A DNA stretch of 64,000 bases, taken from CAWBJP01 sp044867425 (GTDB lineage Bacteria; Actinomycetota; Acidimicrobiia; IMCC26256; BP-133). The DNA is taken from positions 14,945 to 78,944 of the forward strand of contig JBIOUX010000163.1 in assembly GCA_044867425.1 (NCBI GenBank). Direction: 5' to 3'. A program made the position numbers and the translations under genes. Of the stretch, positions 32,854-41,283 are shown piece after piece; position 1 is the first letter of the stretch, and every line of letters begins with the position of its first letter. The notes under the pieces were generated by a model that saw nothing but the letters and a program-made list of their open reading frames with translations, did no database searches and was not told the origin of the DNA.

Positions 32854-32859
32854 TAGGGT
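32854..32859 (+). promoter_or_regulatory. -10-like hexamer TAGGGT of glgX
   Basis: Ends six bases before ATG 32866 (three before a GTG that is in frame), with no ribosome binding site; this favours the ATG as the leaderless start. Confidence 0.4.
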
Positions 32860-32865
32860 GGCGTG

Positions 32866-35070
32866 ATGAAGGTCTGGCCCGGGCAGCCCTACCCGCTCGG
32901 CGCCACCTACGACGGGGCGGGCACCAACTTCTCCCTCTTCTCCGAGGTGGCCGAGCAGGTGGAGTTGTGCCTGTTCGATGACGACGGCACCGAGACGAGC
33001 GTCCCTCTCACCGAGGTGACGGCTCAGTGCTGGCACGGCTACCTGCCGGGCGTGGGCCTCGGGCAGCGCTACGGCCTCCGGGTCCATGGTCCCTACGAGC
33101 CGGCCGCCGGCCACCGGTGCAACCCGGCCAAGCTCCTCCTCGATCCCTACGCCAAGGCGGTGGAGGGCGAGGTCGACTGGAACCCGGCCGTCTTCGGCTA
33201 CCGGTTGGGCAAGGACGACCTGGCTATCGACACCCACAACAGCGCCCCCTACGTGCCCCGGTCGGTGGTCACCAACCCGTTCTTCGACTGGGCCAACGAC
33301 CGTCCCCCGAGGACCCCGTTCCACGAGAGCGTGATCTACGAGCTCCACGTCAAGGGCTTCACCCACGGCCATCCCGACATCGACAAGGAGCTGCGGGGCA
33401 CCTACGCCGGCCTGGCCCATCCGGCCGCCATCGAGCACCTGACCCGCCTGGGCATCACCGCCGTCGAGCTGATGCCCGTCCACCAGTTCATCCATGACCA
33501 CCGCTTGGTGGAGAAGGGCCTGCGCAACTACTGGGGCTACAACTCCATCGCCTTCCTGGCCCCCCACAACGACTACGCCTCCACCGGCCAGCGGGGCGAG
33601 CAGGCGTCCGAGTTCAAGACCATGGTCCGGGCGCTGCACGAGGCGGGCATCGAGGTGATCCTCGACGTCGTCTACAACCCCACGGCCGAGGGGAACCACC
33701 TCGGCCCCACCCTGTCGTTCAAAGGCATCGACAACGCCGCCTACTACCGGTTGACCGACGACCCCCGCTACTACATGGACTACACGGGGACGGGCAACAG
33801 CCTGAACATGCGCCACCCCCACAGCCTGCAGCTGGTGATGGACTCGCTGCGCTACTGGGTGACCGAGATGCACGTGGACGGGTTCCGCTTCGATCTGGCC
33901 GCCGCCCTGGCCCGGGAACTGCACGAGGTGGACCGGCTCTCCGCCTTCTTCGACCTCATCCAGCAGGACCCGGTGGTGTCCCAGGTCAAGCTCATCGCCG
34001 AACCCTGGGACGTGGGCGAGGGCGGCTACCAGGTGGGCAACTTCCCGCCCCTGTGGTCGGAGTGGAACGGCAAGTACCGGGACACCGTGCGGGACTTCTG
34101 GCGGGGGGAGCACGCCACCCTGGGTGAGTTCGCCTCCCGCCTCACGGGCAGCTCCGACCTCTACCAGGGTGACGGGCGCCGTCCGTCGGCCTCCGTCAAC
34201 TTCGTCACCGCCCACGACGGCTTCACCCTGCGGGACCTGGTGTCCTACAACGAGAAGCACAACGAGGCCAACAGGGAGGACAACCGGGACGGCGAGAGCC
34301 ACAACCGGTCGTGGAACTGCGGCGCCGAGGGGCCGGCCGACGACCTCGATGTCAACCGGCTGCGCCGCCGCCAGCAGCGCAACTTCCTGGCCACCCTGCT
34401 CCTGTCCCAGGGCGTGCCCATGATCCTGGCCGGCGACGAGATGGGCCGGACCCAGGGCGGGAACAACAACGCCTACTGCCAGGACAACGAGCTCTCCTGG
34501 GTCGACTGGTCGTGCCGGGAGGAGTACGACGACCTCCTTGCGCTCACGGCCAGCCTCTCCGCCTTCCGGCGGGAGCATCCCGTGTTCCACCGCCGGCGCT
34601 GGTTCTTCGGCCGCCCCCTGCGGGGCACGGGGGTCTCCGACATCGCCTGGTTCGCCCCTGACGGCACCGAGATGTCCGACGAGGACTGGAACACCGGCTT
34701 CGCCAAGTCGCTGGCCGTGTTCCTCAACGGCGATGCCATCCCCGACCCCGACCCCCGGGGCGAGCGGATCACCGACGACAGCTTCCTGTTGTGCTTCAAC
34801 GCCCACCACGAGGGCCTGCCCTTCAGGATCCCCGACGGGAAGTTCGGCAAGGGATGGGTGGTGGTGCTCGACACCGACAACCTGCCCGCCTCCCGCGGCG
34901 AGTTGGAGAGGCTGGGGGCGGCTTTGGGCTCCGGAATGGGAACCATGGCCTGGAATCCGGAGTGGGGCGAAGGAGAACCGGTGAAGTCCGGGGAGGAGGT
35001 GGAGGTGGGGGCCCGGTCGGTGCTGGTGCTCCGGCGGGCCGACCCGGGGCCCGGGACGGCCCGGACCTGA
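32866..35070 (+). CDS. glgX: glycogen debranching enzyme GlgX/TreX
   Basis: 734 residues, GH13 with an N-terminal CBM48 (about 1-120). Catalytic residues: Asp343 (GFRFDLAA), Glu379 (LIAEPWD) and Asp451 (TAHDGFT). It cleaves alpha-1,6 branches, giving linear chains for treY, which follows 2 bases after the stop. In conserved region I, where relatives read VVYNHTAEGN, this protein has Pro272 (VVYNPTAEGN); the His there normally lines subsite -1, so activity may be reduced or altered. Starts at ATG 32866. Confidence 0.93.
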   Translation: MKVWPGQPYPLGATYDGAGTNFSLFSEVAEQVELCLFDDDGTETSVPLTEVTAQCWHGYLPGVGLGQRYGLRVHGPYEPAAGHRCNPAKLLLDPYAKAVEGEVDWNPAVFGYRLGKDDLAIDTHNSAPYVPRSVVTNPFFDWANDRPPRTPFHESVIYELHVKGFTHGHPDIDKELRGTYAGLAHPAAIEHLTRLGITAVELMPVHQFIHDHRLVEKGLRNYWGYNSIAFLAPHNDYASTGQRGEQASEFKTMVRALHEAGIEVILDVVYNPTAEGNHLGPTLSFKGIDNAAYYRLTDDPRYYMDYTGTGNSLNMRHPHSLQLVMDSLRYWVTEMHVDGFRFDLAAALARELHEVDRLSAFFDLIQQDPVVSQVKLIAEPWDVGEGGYQVGNFPPLWSEWNGKYRDTVRDFWRGEHATLGEFASRLTGSSDLYQGDGRRPSASVNFVTAHDGFTLRDLVSYNEKHNEANREDNRDGESHNRSWNCGAEGPADDLDVNRLRRRQQRNFLATLLLSQGVPMILAGDEMGRTQGGNNNAYCQDNELSWVDWSCREEYDDLLALTASLSAFRREHPVFHRRRWFFGRPLRGTGVSDIAWFAPDGTEMSDEDWNTGFAKSLAVFLNGDAIPDPDPRGERITDDSFLLCFNAHHEGLPFRIPDGKFGKGWVVVLDTDNLPASRGELERLGAALGSGMGTMAWNPEWGEGEPVKSGEEVEVGARSVLVLRRADPGPGTART

Positions 35071-35072
35071 CA

Positions 35073-37790
35073 GTGGCCTCGCCGCTGTCCACCTACCGGC
35101 TTCAGCTCCAGCCCGCCTTCGGCTTCGACAACGCCGCCGCCCTGGCGCCCTACCTGGCCCGCCTCGGCGTCAGCCACCTGTACGCCTCGCCCTACCTGCA
35201 GGCCGCCCCTGGCTCCACCCACGGCTACGACGTGGTCGACCACTCCCGGGTCAACGAGGAGCTGGGCGGCGCCCAGGCCCACCACCGGATGTGCGCCGCC
35301 CTCGGCGAGGCGGGGTTGGGACAGGTCCTCGACATCGTCCCCAACCACATGGCCGTCACCTCGGGGAACGCCTGGTGGTGGGACGTCCTCGAGAACGGAC
35401 CGTCGTCCCAGTACGCCTCCTACTTCGACGTCGACTGGGACCCGCCCGAACACAAGCTGCGCAACACGGTGCTCATGCCCATCCTGGGCGACCACTACGG
35501 GCGGGTGCTGGAGGCGGGCGAGATCCAGCTGCAACGTGAGGGCGGCCGCTTTACCGTCCACTACCACGAACACACCGTGCCCGTCGCCCCCCGCTCGCTC
35601 GATGATCTGCTGGCGGCGGCCGCCCACGCCTGCGGGTCCCCCGGGGAAGGGGGTGTCCCCGGATTCAGAGAGCAGCTCGAGAGCCTGGCCACCGCTTTCG
35701 GCCACCTGCCGCCCAGTTGGGCCACCGACCGGGAGTCGGTCCGGGAACGGCACCGGGACAAGGAGGTGCTGGCCGCCTCCCTGGCCCGCCTGACCGAGGA
35801 GGAGCCCGAGGTGGCGGCCGCCCTCGACGCCGAGGTGGCCCGGATCAACGCCGACCCCGACGCCCTTGACGCCCTGCTCGAGCGCCAGAACTACCGCCTC
35901 GCCTTCTGGCGGACGGCGGGCCGCGAGCTCGACTACCGCCGGTTCTTCGACATCCACACGCTGGCCGCTCTCCGGGCCGAGGACGAGGCCGTCTTCGCCG
36001 ATACCCACGAGCTGGTGGCGGGCTGGCTGGCCGACGGCGTGCTCGATGGCCTGCGCATCGACCATCCCGACGGCCTGCGTGACCCCGAGGGCTACCTGCG
36101 CCGTCTGGCCGGGCTCTCCTCCGAGGCGTGGGTGGTGGTGGAGAAGATCCTGGAGCCGGGCGAGCGCCTGCCGGCCACCTGGGCGGCGGCGGGAACAACC
36201 GGCTATGACTTCGCCAACCGGGCGACGGGAGTGCTGGTGGACCCGGCGGGCGAAGAGCCACTCACCACCACCTACGGCCAGTTCAGCCGCCAGCAGGTCG
36301 AGTGGCCCGAGGTGGTGCTCGACAAGAAGCACCTCGTCATGCGGGAGGTGCTCTCGGCCGAGGTGAACTGGCTGACGGGCCTGGCGGTCGAGGTCTGTGA
36401 CCGGAACCGCCGCTACCGGGATTACACCCGCCACGAGATCCACGAGTCGCTGCGCGAGCTGATCGCCGCCTTCCCCGTCTACCGGACCTACGTGGTTCCG
36501 GGTGCCGAGCCGTCCGCCGCCGACGTGGCCCATGTCGACGAGGCGGTGAAGACAGCCAAGGAGCGGCGGCCGGATCTCGACGCCGACCTGTTCGACTTCC
36601 TGGGCGAGGTGCTCCTCGGCCACCACCGGGGCCAGGCCGAGGACGAGCTGGTGGCCCGTTTCCAGCAGGTGACCGGCCCGGTGATGGCCAAGGGCGTGGA
36701 GGACACCGCCTTCTACACCTGGACCCGGCTCTGCGCCCTGAACGAGGTGGGCGGGGACCCCGGCCGGTTCGGCATCCCGGTGGAGGAGTTCCATCGGGAG
36801 AACGAGCGGATCCAGGACACCTGGCCGGCCACCATGGTGGCCACCTCCACCCATGACACCAAGCGGTCCGAGGATGTGCGGGCCCGCCTCGCCCTCCTCT
36901 CGGAGACCCCCGAGGCCTTCGCTGAGGCCGTTGCCGCCTGGTCGGCCCACAACCGGAGGCACCGCACGGCAACCACGGGGACACCCCGGACCCCGGGCGA
37001 CCTTCCCGACCGGAACATCGAGTGGCTGCTGTACCAGACACTGGTCGGCGCCTGGCCGCTGCCGGTGGACCGGGCCCTGGCGTATCTCGAGAAGGCGGCC
37101 AAGGAGGCGAAGGAGCACACCTCCTGGGTCGACCCCGACCCGGCCTACGACGCCGCCCTGCGCGCCTTCGTGGAGGGAGCCCTGGCCGACCCGGAGTTCC
37201 TCGCCCAGGTGGAGGAGTTCGTGACTCCTCTGGTCGGGCCGGGACGGGTCAACTCCCTCGCCATGGTGCTGCTCAAGCTCACGTCACCCGGTGTGCCCGA
37301 CATCTACCAGGGCGACGAGTTGTGGGACCTGTCCCTGGTCGACCCCGACAACCGCCGGCCGGTGGACTGGGCACAGCGGGCCCGGCTGTTGCCCGAGGCC
37401 GAGGGCATGGCGCCGGCGGAGGCGTGGGCGCGGGCCGACGAGGGGCTGCCGAAGATGCTGCTGACCCAGCGGGCGCTGCATCTCCGGCGGAGGCGGGCGG
37501 CGGCGTTTCGGGGTTCCTACGAGCCCCTGGCCGCGTCGGGCGCGAAGGCCGGTCACGTGGTGGCCTACGTCCGGGGGGGTGAGGTGGTCGCCGTGGCGCC
37601 CCGGCTGCCCCTGGGGCTGGGGGGCGACTGGGCAGGCACACAGCTCACGCTCCCGCCGGGTGAATGGCGCGACGCCTTGGATGGGGAACGACCCTTTGAA
37701 GGGGGCGTGGACTTGGCTGAGCTGCTGGGGCCGTTTCCCGTAGCGTTGCTTGAAAGAGGTGGTCGCGATTTGCCCCCTCTAGGGGGGTGA
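35073..37790 (+). CDS. treY: malto-oligosyltrehalose synthase
   Basis: 905 residues, longer than the usual 700-850. Begins PLSTYRLQL, the typical TreY start. GH13 regions: the nucleophile Asp in GLRIDHPDGL, the Glu in VVVEKILEPGE and the STHDTKRSED motif. Converts the reducing-end alpha-1,4 bond of a maltodextrin to alpha,alpha-1,1. Two insertions match the 21-bp repeat found elsewhere in the window (35640-35660, inverted; 36977-36997). Start GTG lies two bases after the glgX stop. Partner of treZ downstream. Confidence 0.95.
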   Translation: MASPLSTYRLQLQPAFGFDNAAALAPYLARLGVSHLYASPYLQAAPGSTHGYDVVDHSRVNEELGGAQAHHRMCAALGEAGLGQVLDIVPNHMAVTSGNAWWWDVLENGPSSQYASYFDVDWDPPEHKLRNTVLMPILGDHYGRVLEAGEIQLQREGGRFTVHYHEHTVPVAPRSLDDLLAAAAHACGSPGEGGVPGFREQLESLATAFGHLPPSWATDRESVRERHRDKEVLAASLARLTEEEPEVAAALDAEVARINADPDALDALLERQNYRLAFWRTAGRELDYRRFFDIHTLAALRAEDEAVFADTHELVAGWLADGVLDGLRIDHPDGLRDPEGYLRRLAGLSSEAWVVVEKILEPGERLPATWAAAGTTGYDFANRATGVLVDPAGEEPLTTTYGQFSRQQVEWPEVVLDKKHLVMREVLSAEVNWLTGLAVEVCDRNRRYRDYTRHEIHESLRELIAAFPVYRTYVVPGAEPSAADVAHVDEAVKTAKERRPDLDADLFDFLGEVLLGHHRGQAEDELVARFQQVTGPVMAKGVEDTAFYTWTRLCALNEVGGDPGRFGIPVEEFHRENERIQDTWPATMVATSTHDTKRSEDVRARLALLSETPEAFAEAVAAWSAHNRRHRTATTGTPRTPGDLPDRNIEWLLYQTLVGAWPLPVDRALAYLEKAAKEAKEHTSWVDPDPAYDAALRAFVEGALADPEFLAQVEEFVTPLVGPGRVNSLAMVLLKLTSPGVPDIYQGDELWDLSLVDPDNRRPVDWAQRARLLPEAEGMAPAEAWARADEGLPKMLLTQRALHLRRRRAAAFRGSYEPLAASGAKAGHVVAYVRGGEVVAVAPRLPLGLGGDWAGTQLTLPPGEWRDALDGERPFEGGVDLAELLGPFPVALLERGGRDLPPLGG
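35640..35660 (-). repeat. inverted copy of the dispersed 21-bp repeat, in treY
   Basis: On the minus strand it reads GGGGACACCCC, CTT, CCCCGGG. Encodes part of SPGEGGVPG. Confidence 0.8.
36977..36997 (+). repeat. direct copy of the dispersed 21-bp repeat, in treY
   Basis: GGGGACACCCC, GGA, CCCCGGG; encodes the GTPRTPG stretch at residues about 636-642, between two helical segments. Confidence 0.8.
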
Positions 37791-37821
37791 AGCGCAACCA
37801 CCTACTCGATTCGGGGGGTCG

Positions 37822-39564
37822 ATGAACACGTTCTCTGTGTGGGCGCCGAAGGCGGAGACGGTGCAGCTCATGCTGGGGGACGAGCGCCGGCCGATGGTGC
37901 CGGGGCCGGGCGGGTGGTGGGTGCTGACCGTCGACGAGGCGGGGCCGGGCACCGACTACGCCTTCGCCGTCAACGGTGGGCCTCCGTTGCCCGACCCCCG
38001 CTCGCCGTTCCAGCCCGAGGGGCCGCACGGCCGGTCACGGGTGGTGGACCACTCCGCCTTCAGTTGGACCGACCAGGCGTGGACGGGGCCGGTGCCGCTC
38101 TCCGCCGGCGTGGTCTACGAGCTCCACGTCGGAACCCTCACACCCGAGGGCACCTTCGAGGCGGTCATCGACCGGCTCGGCCATCTGGTCGACCTCGGAG
38201 TCACCCACATCGAGCTCATGCCGGTGTGCGAGTTCCCCGGCGAGCGGGGGTGGGGATACGACGGGGTCGATCTGTTCGCGCCCCACCACGCCTACGGCGG
38301 GCCGGAGGGGCTCAAGCGCCTGGTCGACGCCGCCCATGGGCACGGGATCGGGGTGATCGTCGACGTGGTCTACAACCACCTCGGCCCGGACGGGAACTAC
38401 CTGGCGGCCTACGGCCCGTACTTCACCGACCGCTACTCCACTCCCTGGGGCGAGGCGGTCAACTTCGACGGGCCGGGCAGCGACGAGGTCCGGCGTTTCG
38501 TCACCGACAACGCCTGCATGTGGCTGGCCGACTACCACGCCGACGGACTGCGCCTCGACGCCGTGCACGCCATCTTCGACACATCCGCCGTCCACATCCT
38601 GGAGGAGCTGGGCGCCCGGGTGCGGGCCCTCGAGACGCGACTCGGGCGGCGGCTGCTGGTGATCCCCGAGTCCGATCGCAACGACCCCCGGCCCGTCCGG
38701 CCGGTGGAGGCCGGCGGCTACGGGCTCGACGCCGCCTGGAGCGACGACTTCCACCACGCCCTCCACGCCGCCCTCACCGGCGAGCGCAAGGGCTACTACG
38801 AGGACTTCGGCACCCTGGCCGACCTGGCCGACGCCCTGGAACGGGTCTACGTCTATGACGGCCGCTACTCGGCACACCGCCACCGGCGCCACGGCCGGCC
38901 CACCACCGGACTGTCCGGCCACCGGTTCCTCGGCTTCCTCCAGAACCACGACCAGGTCGGCAACCGGGCCCAGGGCGAGCGCTCCTGCCACCTCGTCAGC
39001 CTGGGCAAGCTCAAGATCGGCGCCGCCCTGGTGGCCTGCAGCCCCTTCGTGCCCATGTTCTTCGCCGGCGAGGAGTGGGCCGCTTCCAGCCCCTTCTGCT
39101 ACTTCACCGACCACCAGGACCCGGAGCTCGGCCAAGCGGTCTCCGAAGGCCGGCGCCGGGAGTTCGCCGCCTTCGGCTGGGAGCCCTCCCAGGTCCCCGA
39201 CCCCCAGGCCGCCGCCTCCTTCGAGCGCTCGAAGCTCGACTGGGCCGAGCTGGACAAGGAACCCCACGCCGAGATGCTCAGCTGGCACCGCCAGCTGCTC
39301 GCCCTCCGCCGGCGCCTCCCCGACCTCAGCGACGGGGACCTGTCCCGGGTCCGCACCGTCATCGACGAAGAGGAGGGCTGGCTGGTGATGAACCGGGGCG
39401 CGGTCACGGTGGCCGCCAACCTCTCGGGCGAGCGTCGTTTCACCCCCCTGCCCCCGGAACCAGGGATCGTCCTGCTGGCCTCGACCAACTACATCCGCCT
39501 GGCCAGCGGAGGCCGGCTCGACCTCCCCCCCGAGTCGGTGGCGATCCTGGGTCCGCTGGAGTAG
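37822..39564 (+). CDS. treZ: malto-oligosyltrehalose trehalohydrolase
   Basis: 580 residues, GH13 with N-terminal CBM48-like domain (SVWAPKAETVQLML). Motifs: VVYNHLGPDGN (region I), GLRLDAVHAI (nucleophile Asp), VIPESDRND (acid Glu) and LQNHDQVGNR. Releases trehalose from the TreY product. Separated from treY by 31 bases; ATG preceded by a GGGGGG-type site. With glgX and treY it forms the glucan-to-trehalose route. Confidence 0.95.
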   Translation: MNTFSVWAPKAETVQLMLGDERRPMVPGPGGWWVLTVDEAGPGTDYAFAVNGGPPLPDPRSPFQPEGPHGRSRVVDHSAFSWTDQAWTGPVPLSAGVVYELHVGTLTPEGTFEAVIDRLGHLVDLGVTHIELMPVCEFPGERGWGYDGVDLFAPHHAYGGPEGLKRLVDAAHGHGIGVIVDVVYNHLGPDGNYLAAYGPYFTDRYSTPWGEAVNFDGPGSDEVRRFVTDNACMWLADYHADGLRLDAVHAIFDTSAVHILEELGARVRALETRLGRRLLVIPESDRNDPRPVRPVEAGGYGLDAAWSDDFHHALHAALTGERKGYYEDFGTLADLADALERVYVYDGRYSAHRHRRHGRPTTGLSGHRFLGFLQNHDQVGNRAQGERSCHLVSLGKLKIGAALVACSPFVPMFFAGEEWAASSPFCYFTDHQDPELGQAVSEGRRREFAAFGWEPSQVPDPQAAASFERSKLDWAELDKEPHAEMLSWHRQLLALRRRLPDLSDGDLSRVRTVIDEEEGWLVMNRGAVTVAANLSGERRFTPLPPEPGIVLLASTNYIRLASGGRLDLPPESVAILGPLE

Positions 39565-39574
39565 GAAAGACTCC

Positions 39575-40234
39575 ATGGCATTCAAGGGCTTTCCCCCCGA
39601 GGCGCTCGACTTCTGGGCCGGACTCGAGGCCGACAACTCCAAGGCCTACTGGACGGCGCACAAGGACGTGTACGAGCAGTGCGTCCGCGGCCCCATGGAG
39701 GCGCTGGCCGAGGCGTGCTCGAAATTCGGCGAGTTCAAGATCTTCCGCCCCTACCGCGACGTGCGCTTCTCCAAGGACAAGTCTCCGTACAAGACGCACC
39801 TGGGGGCGGTGACCGAGGGCGAGGGCGGCTCCTTGTACTACGTCCAGCTGTCGGCCACCGGGCTCTTCGCCGCCTCGGGCTACTACATGATGGCCCCCGA
39901 CCAGCTCGAGCGGTACCGGGCGGCGGTGGTCGACGACCGCTCCGGGGCGGAGGTCGCGGCGGTGGTGTCCCGGCTGGAGACGGCGGGGTACGACGTGGGC
40001 GCCCACGAGACGCTCAAGACCGCACCCCGAGGCTACCCCAAGGACCATCCCCGGGTGGGCTTGCTGCGCCGCAAGGGACTGATCGCCGGCCGGGCCTTCC
40101 TACCCGCCAAATGGCTGCACACCAAGGCCGCCCGGGACCGGGTGGTGCAGGTGTGGACCGACGCCGCCCCGCTGTGCGCCTGGCTCGATCGGCACGTCGG
40201 CCCCAGCCACGAACCGCCGGACAAGCGGCGCTAG
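39575..40234 (+). CDS. DUF2461 family protein
   Basis: 219 residues. FPPEALDFWAGLEADNSKAYW, IFRPYRDVRFSKDKSPYKTH and ASGYYMMAPDQLERYRAAV are the conserved blocks of DUF2461 (TIGR02453). No catalytic residues are established for this family. It is 10 bases after treZ and so likely the last gene of the glgX operon. Overlaps the convergent next gene by four bases. Confidence 0.9.
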   Translation: MAFKGFPPEALDFWAGLEADNSKAYWTAHKDVYEQCVRGPMEALAEACSKFGEFKIFRPYRDVRFSKDKSPYKTHLGAVTEGEGGSLYYVQLSATGLFAASGYYMMAPDQLERYRAAVVDDRSGAEVAAVVSRLETAGYDVGAHETLKTAPRGYPKDHPRVGLLRRKGLIAGRAFLPAKWLHTKAARDRVVQVWTDAAPLCAWLDRHVGPSHEPPDKRR

Positions 40235-41070
40235 GAGCTTCCGCCGCCGCCTTCGTTGCGGTGGCGGCCGGCGTCCTCCAGGCGGCGGATCAGGGCTGCC
40301 CGGCGCGCCTCCAGGGCGGCCATGCGGCGCTGGGAGGCCTCCAGCTGGACGGTGAGCCGCTCGGCCTCGCTGCGGACCATCTCCTCGTCGTCGAGGATGA
40401 GCTCTTCGGTGTCGTCGTCCTCGTCGGTGAGGATCAGCTCCCGGTCGCCGTCCGCGGCGGTGAGCGCCTGGAGGTCGGGGCGGAGGGCGAGGCGCTCGTC
40501 GTCGATGCCCTCGGTGAACCGGTCGATGCCCGACGCCGCCTCCAGGGCGGCGGTGGCGATGAGCATGCAACCGAGGCAGTAGGTGAGGTCGGTGTCGTAG
40601 CCGAGCTCCTCGCCGGTGTTGGTCACCACCACGGCCGGGGCCCGCACGAAGCTCTCGCCGCAGGCCCGGCAGGTCCAGTCACACAGCTCCTCGGCCACGG
40701 CCAGAGGATGCACGTGGCGGAGGTCATCCACCAGTTGCAGGGCCCGGGCCAGCGTGTCGGGCGGGAGGGCCGACTCGAAGCGCTCGGCCAGCTCGGTGTC
40801 CTCCAGGCACTCCGCCTTCCAGGAGGCGAAGGTGAGGAGCTCCTGGGTGGCGGGCACCGGTTCCTCCCCGCCATGGCGGTCGAACCAGCGCTCCACGAAG
40901 CGCCGGTTGCGGGCCGCCTGACGGTGGTTGGTCTCCACCGGGAGCAGGCGGCGAGCCACCACCACCGCCTCGACCAGGGAATCGAGCAGGGCGAACGAGG
41001 ACAGGTTCCCGTCGCGCTCAAGGAACTCCCGCAACGACGGCGGCCGGACGTACTTGCCTTTGGAAGTCAT
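40231..41070 (-). CDS. hypothetical zinc-ribbon/coiled-coil protein
   Basis: 279 residues. A helical N-terminal half (DSLVEAVVVARRLLPVETNH), then CRACGE and about 30 residues later CLGCM, four cysteines that can bind one zinc ion, an acidic stretch (DEDDDTEELILDDEE) and a coiled-coil C-terminus (AERLTVQLEASQRRMAALEA) ending in GGGGSS. No signal peptide. Family not recognised; it might bind nucleic acid or a protein partner. Its 3' end overlaps DUF2461. Confidence 0.78.
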   Translation of the reverse strand: MTSKGKYVRPPSLREFLERDGNLSSFALLDSLVEAVVVARRLLPVETNHRQAARNRRFVERWFDRHGGEEPVPATQELLTFASWKAECLEDTELAERFESALPPDTLARALQLVDDLRHVHPLAVAEELCDWTCRACGESFVRAPAVVVTNTGEELGYDTDLTYCLGCMLIATAALEAASGIDRFTEGIDDERLALRPDLQALTAADGDRELILTDEDDDTEELILDDEEMVRSEAERLTVQLEASQRRMAALEARRAALIRRLEDAGRHRNEGGGGSS

Positions 41071-41283
41071 GACATCACCGGCACCGGTCTCGTCCGGACA
41101 CGTGCACCTCCGTTGAGCGCGTCCCGACGCGGGCCGATTCTACTGACCCGCTGCCGCAGTGGGCAGGCCACGACGCAGTCGAAGGTGTCCCCAGTCATCC
41201 CCAGCTGCTTCCCCCTCTACCCGGAACAGTAGTACAGGGAGGCAGCACAAATCAGGGGGTATGTCGGCATTTGTACAGGTTTT
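41071..41283. other. intergenic region with no visible gene
   Basis: 213 bases between two minus-strand genes (zinc-ribbon protein and glgP). It has a lower GC content than its surroundings near 41220-41280. It would hold the 3' end of glgP and the promoter of the zinc-ribbon gene. No clear hairpin or conserved element seen. Confidence 0.5.

Noticed and set aside
32410..34809. Long minus-strand open frame (about 800 codons) antisense to glgX
   Set aside because: At this GC content antisense frames stay open by chance; the sequence is Gly/Val/His-rich with no domain, and glgX on the other strand is certain. Only its last 112 codons (32410-32748) are a real gene.
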